From assembly GCA_012735315.1 (NCBI GenBank), contig JAAYHS010000071.1, positions 1 through 64,000 of the forward strand: a stretch of DNA of 64,000 nucleotides, written 5' to 3'. Position numbers and translations under genes: made by a program. Shown here piece after piece: positions 44,804 through 53,875 of this stretch; the first letter of the stretch is position 1, and each line of letters begins with the position of its first letter. The stretch is from Bacillota bacterium. Its GTDB lineage: Bacteria; Bacillota; UBA4882; UBA8346. Under the pieces are notes generated by a model that was not told the origin of the DNA, searched no databases, and saw only the letters and a program-made list of their open reading frames with translations.

Positions 44804-44829
44804 TAAAAAAAGGGTTAATAATTAACCCT
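44804..44829 (-). terminator. Intrinsic terminator after the DUF494 locus
   Basis: The stem AGGGTTAAT / ATTAACCCT around one base (effective loop of 3) with seven T on the minus strand. Confidence 0.8.
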
Positions 44830-44921
44830 CTTAGAATGATAACAGAAAAGCTTTCATTTGTCGATCCTTGTCGCCAAACGGCCTAATAAATCCGGCTCCG
44901 ATTTCGGACGGCGTTAATAAT

Positions 44922-45396
44922 CTAATTTAAAAGAAAATAAGGTCCGTTCTCCAACGGGTACTGGATGATCATCAATAATCGTTCCTCATCGTTGATCACT
45001 TTATGCAAAATCGCTTCCAACTCTTTGACGCCGACTTCATCCGTTTCGCTTTGCAAGGCTTCGACAATTACCTGCTCTAATTCTTCCGGAGTAAGCAGGG
45101 AAGAATAAAGCAACCGGAAAATTTCTCCCTGACAGGCAAGGCTGAGTTTTTTTTTCTCAACCGGGCTCAAGACCCGATATCCGGATTGAGCATTATCCAA
45201 ATAGTTGGGACGGCGTATTTTTAAGTCGCAATAATCAGGAATCAGGCACATTAGATTGAAAGCCTCCCTATTTCTCCTCGGCGCAACCCAACCGAACCGG
45301 TTCGTTGATCAATATTTGAGCGGAATCCGACCGGCTATTATGCTTGGCTAAGTATTGCCGAATTAAGTAATTAACGATTTCCACCACCCGCTCCAT
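44922..45396 (-). pseudogene. DUF494/Smg-like protein gene split by a frameshift
   Basis: Two minus-strand frames together span about 157 codons, the length of E. coli Smg. The N-terminal frame (ATG 45396 to TAG 45268) reads MERVVEIVNYLIRQYLAKHN. The C-terminal frame (open through 45251 to stop 44922) contains REAFNLMCLIPDYC, YRVLSPVEKKKLSLACQGEI and VGVKELEAILHKVIND, like the Smg C-terminal part. Joining them needs one indel near 45290-45300. DUF494 genes sit between dprA and topA in many genomes, as here. A start at 45251 (SD GGGAGG) would give a separate 109-residue protein, so translation of the C-terminal half alone is possible. Confidence 0.6.
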
Positions 45397-45580
45397 CTTT
45401 TGATCACTTTAATCTTAACCATGGTTGACACTTACTTCTTCGGCAGGTTCGATCATTACCTTTATAAAAAATGGTTTCCAGTCTTACCATTTCAAGGACT
45501 TGAATCTTGAATTACTGAATTGAAGGGAAAATCAATCCCGAAAAAGCCGCGCCTCGCTTGTCAGCATAGATGAGACGTAG

Positions 45581-46669
45581 TTATTTAACACGAATATACA
45601 ATTGTCCGGGGTAACGCTTTACCAACCCGCGCAATTCCAGTTGGGTTAATATCGAATTAACCTGCGCCGGCGCCAAGGACGCCCTTCTCAAAATATGATC
45701 GATATGAAGGGGTTCCCGGGTCATTACCGCCATTACTTTCTGTTCCAATTCATTCAATTCAAGACCGGCCGCGGTTTGGATATCGGTCTGCGACAAATGT
45801 GGAATCGACAATTCGGCTAAGATATCCCGGTAATTTTCAACCAGCTTCGCGCCCTGACGGATTAGTTTATGCGGCCCTTTACTACGATCATTCTCGATAT
45901 TACCGGGAACCGCGAAAACATCCCGGCCTTGTTCCAAGGCAAAACCGGCAGTAATCAACGAACCGCTGTCCTGAGCGGCCTCCACCACCACCACGCCCAA
46001 ACTAAGGCCGCTGATAATCCGGTTGCGCGCTGGAAAATTCTTGCCATACGGCTTGGTTCCCAAAGGAAATTCGGAGATCACGATTCCTTGACCGGCGATT
46101 CTCTCCATTAATGCTTCATTCTCAATCGGATACGGCATGTCCAGACCGCTGCCTAAGACCGCGATCGTCCTGCCGTTTGCCTCGAGGGCGCCCCGGTGAG
46201 CTTCGGAATCAATCCCCCTGGCCATCCCGCTGACGATCGTCAAACCTTGAAAAGATAATTGGGAGGCGAGATCTTTCGCAGTTAAAGCGCCTGTCGGCGT
46301 AGGATTACGGGTTCCCACAATCGCGATCGCCATATCGTCCCCATATTCAAAATTCCCCCAACCGTATAATACCGGGGGCGGATCGGAAATCCGTTTTAGG
46401 GCCGCGGGATAATCGGAATCATGAATACAATAAATCCGGAAGCCGAAGTGCTCCACTTTTTTTAGTTCCAATTCCGGGTCCCAGTCGGTCAAGGCGGTTT
46501 TATATCCAGCCACCGCTTTGGAACCAATCAACGGTTCCAGTTTGGTTTCTCCCGCCAACCAAGCGTCTTTCATGCTGCCGAACTCCTCAAGCAGCTTGTA
46601 AAATCTATATGGCCCGATTCCGGGAACATAATTCCACCACAACCAATATTTTAACTCTTCCGCTTGCAT
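45581..46669 (-). CDS. dprA: DNA processing protein DprA
   Basis: A 362-residue protein that loads RecA on incoming single-stranded DNA during transformation. N-terminal helix-hairpin region (YVPGIGPYRFYKLLEEFGSM), Rossmann-like core (AIVGTRNPTPTG, SGMARGIDSEAHRGAL, LGSGLDMPYP, FPLGTKPYGKNFPARNRIIS, EAAQDSGSLITAGFALEQGR) and a C-terminal winged helix (HIDHILRRASLAPAQVNSIL). ATG 46669 follows GGGAGGTG; the frame extends upstream to 46702 without support. With comFB it suggests competence-related functions. Confidence 0.94.
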   Translation of the reverse strand: MQAEELKYWLWWNYVPGIGPYRFYKLLEEFGSMKDAWLAGETKLEPLIGSKAVAGYKTALTDWDPELELKKVEHFGFRIYCIHDSDYPAALKRISDPPPVLYGWGNFEYGDDMAIAIVGTRNPTPTGALTAKDLASQLSFQGLTIVSGMARGIDSEAHRGALEANGRTIAVLGSGLDMPYPIENEALMERIAGQGIVISEFPLGTKPYGKNFPARNRIISGLSLGVVVVEAAQDSGSLITAGFALEQGRDVFAVPGNIENDRSKGPHKLIRQGAKLVENYRDILAELSIPHLSQTDIQTAAGLELNELEQKVMAVMTREPLHIDHILRRASLAPAQVNSILTQLELRGLVKRYPGQLYIRVK

Positions 46670-46702
46670 ACCAACACCTCCCATCCGTATTATTCGAGCC
46701 AA

Positions 46703-46956
46703 AAAATCCCATTCCTGCTTGATAAATAAGTTGATCCAATTCCTAAGCTATTCGGCGAAACAGAGCAACCGCTAAATTATACCTTTGCCTACGACTGATA
46801 AGGGCAAACCCTTAGATTGCTCCATCCGGATGGTAATACGTTGATATTTTTTTGTTTAAGCTTACTATACTTGCCAGCATGAGCGAAGTTTTTTCAAGAG
46901 ATAATAGCTTTAACCGGTAAAACAATTCGCGGAGTTAATAATAGAGGTGCTTTAAA
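46703..46956. other. Divergent intergenic region dprA / zinc-ribbon gene
   Basis: About 250 bases, AT-rich. TTGATA and TATACT hexamers with a 19-base spacer (near 46842-46872) could serve the plus-strand gene; the spacing is poor. Nothing else recognised. Confidence 0.3.
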
Positions 46957-47181
46957 GTGAACCGGACCGAAATCGATCATGTTTACCTCTGCCCCCGTTG
47001 CGGCGTGGATACGCTTCATTACGTTAAAAACCGCAACCGGGATCTGGTTGGAATTATTTGCTCCCACTGCAACACGCCTTCTTTGGTTAAAAAAGAAATT
47101 TTAACCTACCATCAGCTAAAATGGGAGGATGAATTACGCCAGATTTTAAATAATCTTGAAAACCCCTTTGATGAAAATTAA
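46957..47181 (+). CDS. Small zinc-ribbon protein
   Basis: A 74-residue protein with one zinc ribbon: LCPRCGVDTLHYVKNRNRD and GIICSHCNTPSLV, followed by a charged helix (YHQLKWEDELRQILNNLE). I do not recognise a named family. GTG start with SD GAGGTG at 7 bases. It converges on the RNase J gene, with only 3 bases between the stop codons. Confidence 0.65.
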   Translation: MNRTEIDHVYLCPRCGVDTLHYVKNRNRDLVGIICSHCNTPSLVKKEILTYHQLKWEDELRQILNNLENPFDEN

Positions 47182-47184
47182 CAC

Positions 47185-48849
47185 TCAGATCTCCATGATA
47201 ATCGGTAAAATCATGGGGCGTCTTTTCATTCTTTCATAAAGATGTTTGCCGAGGATTTCCTTGATCTGGTTTTTGGTAGCGGCCCAATCCGAATATTCCG
47301 GATTACGCTCCAAGGCACTGCGAACTTTTCTTCTGGCTTCCTCGATCAGAGCCTCCGACTCCCTCACATAAACAAAGCCCCGGGATACGATATCCGGTCC
47401 GGCCGCGATGCGACCGGTTTCCTTGTCGATAGTCACCACCACGATTAAAATCCCGTCTTGGGATAATTGTTTCCGGTCGCGCAATACAATATTGCCGACA
47501 TCGCCCACTCCTAAACCGTCGACAAAGACATTCCCCGAAGCGACCTTGCCGGCGACCCGAATTCTTTCTTTAGTAACTTCAATTAGATCCCCGTTCTCAC
47601 CGATGATTACATTCTCGCTGTCAAGTCCCAAATCCACGGCCAGTCTGGCGTGTTGGACCAAATGCCGGTATTCGCCGTGGATCGGGATGAAGTATTTAGG
47701 TTTAATCAAATTAAGCATCAATTTTTGCTCTTCCTGGCTGGCGTGGCCGGAAACATGAATGCCCGAGACCGACTCATAAATAACCCGGGCGCCCTGTTTA
47801 AACAAGTAATTGATGGTTCGGGCCACCATTTTTTCATTGCCCGGGATTGCCGAGGCGGAAATTATCACCATGTCGCCGGGAACGATGCTCACTTTTTTAT
47901 GTTCGGAAGTCGCCATTCGCGTCAAAGCGGACATCGGTTCGCCCTGGCTGCCGGTGGTAATAATTACGATCTGGTTGGCGGGGTAGCGATCGATCTCATC
48001 CAAGTCGATAATTATGTCTTCGGGGACCTGTAAATAACCCAATTCAAAAGCGATTGAAGCCACATTGATCATACTGCGACCGCTAAAAGCCACTTTCCGA
48101 TTGTGTTGTAAAGCGGTATCAATTATTTGTTGAATCCGATGAATATTGGAAGCGAAAGTGGCGACTAAAATCCGCCCCTCGGCTTTTACGAACAGTTCCT
48201 CAAAGGTCTTTCCTAATTCCCGTTCCGATGGGGTATATCCCGTTTTTTCCACATTGGTGCTGTCCGACAACAACGCCAATACCCCTTTGTCGCCCAACTC
48301 GGCCAGTTTCCGAAAATCGGTAACCTTGCCGTCCACCGGGGTGTGATCAAACTTAAAATCGGCGGTATGAAAAATAATTCCCACCGGAGTGTGCACCGCC
48401 AAAGCCACTACATCGGCGATACTGTGATTGACGTGAACAAATTCAACTTTAAAAGCGCCGATTTGGACCTCATCGCCTGCCTGAACGACGTTCATGTCGA
48501 CGTCTCCGGTCATGTTATGCTCTTCAAATTTGCCCTTGGCCAATCCTAAAGTCAACTTAGTTCCGTAAATCGGCGCCTTGATCTGTTTCAATACATACGG
48601 CAAAGCCCCAATATGGTCCTCGTGCCCATGAGTTAAAAAGATCGCTTTCACCTGATCGCGATTTTCCAGTAAATAAGAGATATCGGGAATCACCAGATCG
48701 ATCCCCAGCATATCTTCGTCCGGAAATACCAAACCGGCGTCGATTACGATGATCTCCTTATTATACTTGACGGCCAGCATATTTTTACCGATCTCCCCTA
48801 AGCCTCCGAGGGGAATTAAGAAGACCCGGTCATTCTTTAAATTTGCCAA
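47185..48849 (-). CDS. rnj: Ribonuclease J
   Basis: About 554 residues, a metallo-beta-lactamase/beta-CASP ribonuclease with 5'-exonuclease and endonuclease activity, central to mRNA decay and rRNA maturation in Bacillota. Zinc motif LTHGHEDHIGALPY, PLGGLGEIGKNM near the start, LSDSTNVEKTGYTPSE, ATFASNIHRIQQ, HVSGHASQEE, and a C-terminal domain ending LERNPEYSDWAATKNQIKEI. TTG 48849 (after SD AGGGGGTG) starts near the family N terminus; ATG 48879 is in frame but lacks an SD and adds MQAQQGVFFL. Confidence 0.93.
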   Translation of the reverse strand: MANLKNDRVFLIPLGGLGEIGKNMLAVKYNKEIIVIDAGLVFPDEDMLGIDLVIPDISYLLENRDQVKAIFLTHGHEDHIGALPYVLKQIKAPIYGTKLTLGLAKGKFEEHNMTGDVDMNVVQAGDEVQIGAFKVEFVHVNHSIADVVALAVHTPVGIIFHTADFKFDHTPVDGKVTDFRKLAELGDKGVLALLSDSTNVEKTGYTPSERELGKTFEELFVKAEGRILVATFASNIHRIQQIIDTALQHNRKVAFSGRSMINVASIAFELGYLQVPEDIIIDLDEIDRYPANQIVIITTGSQGEPMSALTRMATSEHKKVSIVPGDMVIISASAIPGNEKMVARTINYLFKQGARVIYESVSGIHVSGHASQEEQKLMLNLIKPKYFIPIHGEYRHLVQHARLAVDLGLDSENVIIGENGDLIEVTKERIRVAGKVASGNVFVDGLGVGDVGNIVLRDRKQLSQDGILIVVVTIDKETGRIAAGPDIVSRGFVYVRESEALIEEARRKVRSALERNPEYSDWAATKNQIKEILGKHLYERMKRRPMILPIIMEI

Positions 48850-48879
48850 TAAAAAAAACACCCCCTGTTGTGCTTGCAT

Positions 48880-49122
48880 TAAAAAAACTATGTGGCGGGA
48901 ATTTTTCCGACAGGTTTCCCGAGACCCTTTTTAGAAACATAAATTCCAATGCCGCACTCAATATAATTAATAAAATTATTATATCGAATTTTAGTTAAGT
49001 AAACAAGTTTTTTACCAAAGTTTAATTGATTTTAATACCGGAACAGCCAGTGAACCCGCCAATCCGTTTAAAAGAACCATCCGCAACCCGGTTTTAAATA
49101 TCAGGATTAAATGCCGTAAAAT
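48880..49122. other. Intergenic region upstream of RNase J
   Basis: About 240 AT-rich bases without a gene; expected to hold the RNase J promoter on the minus strand, although no clear hexamer pair stands out. Confidence 0.3.
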
Positions 49123-49166
49123 AAAAAAACCAACCCCGCCTTTTTCGATTGAAAAGGTCTGTTTGG
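49123..49166 (-). terminator. Intrinsic terminator of the aroE-secretin-comFB operon
   Basis: Interrupted stem: CCAA with TTGG outside and CCTTTT with AAAAGG inside, then TTTTTTT on the minus strand, about 50 bases after the comFB stop. Confidence 0.6.
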
Positions 49167-49217
49167 CATTAATCTAAAATAATCATCCGGAACTTCGGCT
49201 TTTAATAAAGGCGCCGC

Positions 49218-49496
49218 TTAACGCTCGTGATTAGGCTGCTTGGCGACTAATTGGGCCGCTTCAATAATCATCACCAGGGCATCGGCCCTGACTTGGCGGT
49301 CTTCTCGGGACAATTTCGCGAAAATCTCTCCTTCCGGACTAACCGCATATCTCCCTTTTAACTTTGACAAGGCCAGCACAAGCGTATCGGCGCTACAACG
49401 CGGGCAACTGCAATACTCAGGGTAACTCTTTTTAAAATCGTTGTAAACTTCGATTACCACATCTTCCATATAATTTTTAAAGCTCTGGTTGTCCAT
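49218..49496 (-). CDS. comFB: Late competence development protein ComFB-like
   Basis: A 92-residue protein of the ComFB family: NYMEDVVIEVYNDFKKSYPE, YCSCPRCSADTLVLALSKLK, where the cysteines match those of the family, and GRYAVSPEGEIFAKL. In Bacillus comFB lies in the comF competence operon but has no settled function; ComFB homologues in cyanobacteria bind cyclic dinucleotides. ATG 49496 has SD GGAGG at 8 bases. It follows the secretin gene directly, linking it to a surface-export or pilus setting. Confidence 0.82.
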   Translation of the reverse strand: MDNQSFKNYMEDVVIEVYNDFKKSYPEYCSCPRCSADTLVLALSKLKGRYAVSPEGEIFAKLSREDRQVRADALVMIIEAAQLVAKQPNHER

Positions 49497-49511
49497 TATC
49501 ATCACCTCCAA

Positions 49512-51218
49512 TTAAAATTGAGGGTTTACCACATCCCGGTTGGATTTCGGCAGCACCAAAACCTGTCCCTGATTGATTTTGGTCTCATCGGTGATCCCGT
49601 TTAAATCCATTAATACTTCCATGGCGACGCCGTAACGTTTCGCGATTCTCCATAACGTTTCGTTAGTCTTTACTACGTAGGTCCGCTCGGCCGGCACCGG
49701 GACCACTAAAACGGTATCGACTTTGAGCACATCCGAACCGGTTAATTGGTTACGCTCTAAAATGTTCGCCGGAACCACGCCATACTTCCGCGCGATCCCG
49801 AAAACCGTATCCCCTTTTTTAACGGTATACTTTACCTCATAAAAAGAACCGTCCGTACTCCGTACAGGACCCACGGTAACGGCTTCGGACCGTTCAGCGG
49901 GTTGATTTTCCGGGACCACGACCGCGTCGAAGATTACCACCGGTTTTTCCGCCTTGGGTTGAGTGATTTCCGCCGGAAGCGTCGCGCCTGGTTCCCCATA
50001 TTCCGAAACGGAGCCGTCAATAGGGGGTTCGGTCGGTTCGGACCGAGTCGGAACGGTATCATTCGCCGGATTAAGATCCGGTTCGGTTTTCCCGGTCTCA
50101 CTAGCGGCAGTTTGGTCGCTTTCATCAACCGGTTTGGGAGTGATTAATAAAACTACCCTCGTAGACTGGCTTGAACCCTGCGTAATTCTGTTTTCAAACA
50201 AATTTTCCAAGATCGGATATAAATACCCGCTTTCTTTCCGTTTCAATTCGAGAAATTCGTTTCTTTGCATTACTCCGTTGATCAGGACCGTTTCTCCGAA
50301 ATGCATACCGGTCAAGGAATGAATTCCGCGAATCACGGTTTGTTGATCACCGGCATTGGCTTGAACCAAGGTATTAACTTTAAGTTTTAATCGCCCGCCG
50401 CTAACCGTTGGAACCACTGTCAAACGCGTTCCGCTTTCCAATCTTTCATTGAAGGCGTTGTTAGGGTTCGATTTCAATAAGTAGTCGCCAACCAATACCC
50501 TGGCCTCTTGATTATTGAAACAGGTCAAACTCGATTTCCCCAATAAAAGACTATTGGCGTTTTCCCGCAACATGTTTAGCTGCTGCCCGCTTAAAAGGAC
50601 CGCCCCCAATTCGTCGGCTCCCCAATCGATCCCCAGTTGTAACTCACCCAACAACGAATCGGCGACCTCCTCAACCCTAATCTCCAAGTTAACGGATGAT
50701 TTGGGGCCGTCCATTTGGCTGACCAGTTCCGAAATATTCTGATGCTCCGCAATATTTGCGGTTATCGTCAACTCTTTGGTTTCATAATCTATTTTAACCC
50801 GTTCCCGAGGGATCACCGTCTCCAGCTTGTCGACGACAAACATCGGGTCGGCGTTTTTCAAAGTATAAATACGGGTGGACCTGGCTGCGAAATTGCCGTT
50901 AATAAAAGCCGAAGTCCCGATCATTAAAGTTGACGCGTCGAGCCAGCGACTGCTATACCCGTATCCCCGGGCCACCGTTCCTACCGCTTCCTTGGCGGTC
51001 ACTCCATGAATTAAGGTTAACGTCACATCGCCTTGAACTTGTCGATCCAAGACCACGCGAAATCGGCCCATTTCCGCCAAATCTCTAATTACATCCGGCA
51101 AGTCGACGTTAATATACTCCAAATCCCGCTCTAAAACGACCTCGTCGGCGGCATGGCCAACCGGACAAAAACAGAAGACTATTATCAAAAAAACCGGCAA
51201 AAACTTGAAGAATTTCAA
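49512..51218 (-). CDS. Secretin-like outer-membrane protein with two C-terminal LysM domains
   Basis: 568 residues. Signal peptide (FLPVFLIIVFCFCPVGHA), an N0/STN-like domain (about 30-100; VDLPDVIRDLAEMGRFRVVL), an N1-like domain (about 113-170), a secretin domain (about 175-365; SVNLEIRVEEVADSLLGE, GTRLTVVPTVSGGRLKLKVN, GETVLINGVMQ, GYLYPILENLF, STRVVLLITPKP), a Pro/Glu-rich linker, then two LysM motifs (YTVKKGDTVFGIARKYGVVP; YVVKTNETLWRIAKRYGVAM). Secretins build outer-membrane pores for type II/III secretion or type IV pili, so the gene implies a diderm envelope. PilQ-like proteins usually bind peptidoglycan by N-terminal AMIN domains; LysM at the C terminus is unusual. Confidence 0.82.
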   Translation of the reverse strand: MKFFKFLPVFLIIVFCFCPVGHAADEVVLERDLEYINVDLPDVIRDLAEMGRFRVVLDRQVQGDVTLTLIHGVTAKEAVGTVARGYGYSSRWLDASTLMIGTSAFINGNFAARSTRIYTLKNADPMFVVDKLETVIPRERVKIDYETKELTITANIAEHQNISELVSQMDGPKSSVNLEIRVEEVADSLLGELQLGIDWGADELGAVLLSGQQLNMLRENANSLLLGKSSLTCFNNQEARVLVGDYLLKSNPNNAFNERLESGTRLTVVPTVSGGRLKLKVNTLVQANAGDQQTVIRGIHSLTGMHFGETVLINGVMQRNEFLELKRKESGYLYPILENLFENRITQGSSQSTRVVLLITPKPVDESDQTAASETGKTEPDLNPANDTVPTRSEPTEPPIDGSVSEYGEPGATLPAEITQPKAEKPVVIFDAVVVPENQPAERSEAVTVGPVRSTDGSFYEVKYTVKKGDTVFGIARKYGVVPANILERNQLTGSDVLKVDTVLVVPVPAERTYVVKTNETLWRIAKRYGVAMEVLMDLNGITDETKINQGQVLVLPKSNRDVVNPQF

Positions 51219-51223
51219 AGAAT

Positions 51224-52090
51224 TTAACCTCCGCTATCAGAAATCTTTAAGGCCTTCCTCATCACTTTTATCGGCGGTTCGATCTCAAACCATAATCGAA
51301 AACTTTCGGCCCCCTGGTACAAAAGCAAGGAAAGTCCTGAAAGTGTCGCGCATCCGGCCTTACGGGCCTCCTCAATCAGAGTAGTGACTTCTCCGCTCCG
51401 GTAGACTAGATCATAGACAAATATGTTACGCCGTAAAAACCGGCGCGGAACTAAAGATCTCCGGTCCTTCAGCCCTACGGAAGTAGCGTTGATCAGTAAA
51501 TCAACGGAATCCCAATCCAACTTCTCCATCCGCTCAAGCCCTCCGGTTATTAATTCGAATCCGGTATCTTGGGAGACTTTCCGGTGAAGCCTGACGGCAT
51601 TTTCTTGATTGCGGTTCAACAGGATGATCGATTTCACACCGGCGGCGATTAAACTGTAAATCACCGCCGTGGCCGAACCGCCTGCCCCCAGTAATAATAC
51701 ATTCTTGCCGGCGACTTCAAATCCGCCTTCCTCTTTCAAGGAATTTACCAAACCGGTTCCATCGGTGCTGGTTCCGTAAAGTTTGCCGTTGCGATTGATA
51801 ATAGTGTTCACCGAACCACTAAGAGAACTATCGCCGAAGAGCCCATCGAGTTCCCCGATTATTGCCTGCTTATGAGGGATCGTAACATTGGCGCCCTTGA
51901 AATTTAAAGCCTTCAGTCCTAAGACGGCGATGCTCAACTGTTCAGGCCGGACCAGGCAGGGAATGTAGACGCAGTTCAGACCCAATGCTTGTAAAGCGGC
52001 GTTATGCATCGCCGGCGATAAGGTATGACTGATCGGATCGCCCAACACCGCTAAAAGTTGGGTATCGCCCTTAATCGGTAACTTATCCAT
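51224..52090 (-). CDS. aroE: Shikimate dehydrogenase
   Basis: A 288-residue NADP-dependent enzyme of the shikimate pathway. Substrate-site motifs LGDPISHTLSPAMHNAAL and GANVTIPHK (catalytic lysine), nucleotide motif LLGAGGSATAVIYSLI, INATSVGLKD and the C-terminal LLYQGAESFRLW. It lies just before the secretin gene (5 bases between) and after yqeG-yqeH, the Bacillota order. In proteobacteria the pilQ secretin precedes aroK, another shikimate gene, a similar though not identical neighbourhood. Confidence 0.95.
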   Translation of the reverse strand: MDKLPIKGDTQLLAVLGDPISHTLSPAMHNAALQALGLNCVYIPCLVRPEQLSIAVLGLKALNFKGANVTIPHKQAIIGELDGLFGDSSLSGSVNTIINRNGKLYGTSTDGTGLVNSLKEEGGFEVAGKNVLLLGAGGSATAVIYSLIAAGVKSIILLNRNQENAVRLHRKVSQDTGFELITGGLERMEKLDWDSVDLLINATSVGLKDRRSLVPRRFLRRNIFVYDLVYRSGEVTTLIEEARKAGCATLSGLSLLLYQGAESFRLWFEIEPPIKVMRKALKISDSGG

Positions 52091-52156
52091 TTATATATAA
52101 TTTCGTTCTGTCTCTTCAAACTCCTTTTTGTTTGCATCATTTATCCGCCGCCGGAT

Positions 52157-53266
52157 TTATGTTTGATCACGCTTGCCGATCAGCGCCGGCCTGATTTCCA
52201 AACGAACTCCTTTCGGATACCACAGTTTGAATTCGGTCTCCGATACCCGCGCCGAAACCCAGCCCAAACCGGCGATTGCCAAGTCGGTGTTGGGTTTCAA
52301 CCGGATCTGCTCCTCTTGCCAACTTAGCTTCGGCGAACATTGCGGACAATCCTTGACTAACCAGGGCGGACCCTTGGCCAAATAATCACTAATTTTAACG
52401 CCGGCGGTCCGGTGAAACTCCAACCTGCCCGGGACAAAGCTGAGCAAGACTGCTTCCGAATCGCCCGCGTTGGCGATCCCCAAATAGCGATCGATAATAA
52501 TTCCTTTGCCGGGCTTGATTCCCCATAATTTATGACTCAGTCCGGCGGCGGATACCAAGCGTCCCGCGCATTCGGGACAAAGTAGATCGCCCAGCCGGTC
52601 CCCAGGCGCCAAACCGGGGGTGTCGATGAGGGTGTTCCGGCCTTTAAGGATATCCCAGTTGCTCAATCCGAGAGTGGTCCCGGGAAATTTGGAGACGGTC
52701 GGTTGGCGCTTTGAATTACCGGCCGCCGTTATTTGTTTAATCAGCGAAGACTTGCCGACGTTGGTCATCCCCAATAAACCGATCCGCGCCCCGGCGGGAG
52801 TCGCTTTTTTGATCTCACTCAAAAGAGTGGTCACGCCGTATCCTTTAACGCCGCTGGTTAAAACAAGCGCGGCCGGTTGTTGCTGAAACCGGTCCGCGAC
52901 ATATTTTTTCAAATAATCGAGCAGTTCGGTTTTGGGGGTTCGTTTCGGCGCCAAATCGATTTTATTGACGGCGATCAGATAGGTACGCCCGGCAACCATC
53001 CCGGACCAAACCGGCAAAGTCCCGGTCAAATCGGAAAAATCAGCCACTATAACTAATGTTTGGCTTAACCGGATCGCCTCGAAAACCTTTTGCTCAATCT
53101 GTTCCGGGTTTAACCGAACTTTCCCGCTCTTCCCGTAATGGATCATTTGGTAGCATCTTTGACAAATCGAATTTTTGCCCCGGACCGTTTCCGGAATAAA
53201 ACCCGGTCCTTCCGGGTCGGCGCTTTGCAGAACACTCCCGCAACCCCGGCAATATTCAGCAGTCAT
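52157..53266 (-). CDS. yqeH: Ribosome biogenesis GTPase YqeH
   Basis: A 369-residue circularly permuted GTPase needed for 30S subunit assembly. N-terminal zinc finger (CRGCGSVLQ, CQRCYQM), then permuted G motifs in order: NKIDLAP (G4), TSGVKGYG (G5), GMTNVGKSSLI (G1), TTLG (G2) and DTPGL (G3), and a C-terminal domain. Overlaps yqeG by 4 bases. Order yqeG-yqeH-aroE is conserved in Bacillota. Confidence 0.95.
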   Translation of the reverse strand: MTAEYCRGCGSVLQSADPEGPGFIPETVRGKNSICQRCYQMIHYGKSGKVRLNPEQIEQKVFEAIRLSQTLVIVADFSDLTGTLPVWSGMVAGRTYLIAVNKIDLAPKRTPKTELLDYLKKYVADRFQQQPAALVLTSGVKGYGVTTLLSEIKKATPAGARIGLLGMTNVGKSSLIKQITAAGNSKRQPTVSKFPGTTLGLSNWDILKGRNTLIDTPGLAPGDRLGDLLCPECAGRLVSAAGLSHKLWGIKPGKGIIIDRYLGIANAGDSEAVLLSFVPGRLEFHRTAGVKISDYLAKGPPWLVKDCPQCSPKLSWQEEQIRLKPNTDLAIAGLGWVSARVSETEFKLWYPKGVRLEIRPALIGKRDQT

Positions 53267-53769
53267 TTTAAAAATCCTTTCTTCCGGAATCTTTTAATAA
53301 CCAAGCGTTCAATTTGACGAACCGCCCTGGTGCTCAATAATTCGGTGGAACTAAGCGGGGGCGTCCAAATCGTGTACAGTTCCATCCGGTTGCCACCCAA
53401 AATATCGGTGAATAATTGGTCGCCGATCACCGCCGTCTCCTCGGGACCGGTTCCCATAATCTCCAACGCTTTTCGAAAAGGAGATTTGCGCGGTTTGATG
53501 GCCCTGGAAACATAAGGGATATTGAGCACTTGAGCCACGGCTTCAACCCGATGTTCGAGGGCGTTTGAAAGGATACACAGTTTAAAACCTTTATCTTTAA
53601 ACCGGGATATCAAATCGATTACTTCCTGCGACAAGGTGTCTTTTTTCCATTCCACCAAAGTGTTGTCCAGATCGAAAATAACACCTTTAATCCCGGAGTC
53701 GATCAATTCGTCCAAATCAAGTTCCAAAATGGAATTGGCCTGCAATTTGGGGCATAATTTTTTAAGCAT
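53263..53769 (-). CDS. yqeG: HAD-superfamily (subfamily IIIA) phosphatase YqeG
   Basis: A 168-residue predicted phosphatase. HAD motifs: nucleophile aspartates in VIFDLDNTLVEW, ILSNALE (motif II), lysine in AIKPRKSPF, and IGDQLFTDILGGNR (motif IV). Substrate unknown; the gene is a fixed neighbour of yqeH. The dispersed repeat copy B begins 19 bases upstream of the start. Confidence 0.92.
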   Translation of the reverse strand: MLKKLCPKLQANSILELDLDELIDSGIKGVIFDLDNTLVEWKKDTLSQEVIDLISRFKDKGFKLCILSNALEHRVEAVAQVLNIPYVSRAIKPRKSPFRKALEIMGTGPEETAVIGDQLFTDILGGNRMELYTIWTPPLSSTELLSTRAVRQIERLVIKRFRKKGFLK

Positions 53770-53787
53770 TCCCAGCCTCCTATCAAG

Positions 53788-53855
53788 TGATTTCTCCGTG
53801 TCTCTGTGGCCAATAATGATTTAGCCACGGAGACGCAGAGACACAGAGAAAAACT
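53788..53855. repeat. Dispersed palindromic repeat, copy B
   Basis: Second copy of the element at 9663-9740. Arms TGTCTCTGTGGCCAA and TTAGCCACGGAGACGCAGAG are identical to copy A apart from a shorter left arm and a different centre. Confidence 0.8.
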
Positions 53856-53875
53856 TATTTTCATCCTTTAATGTG

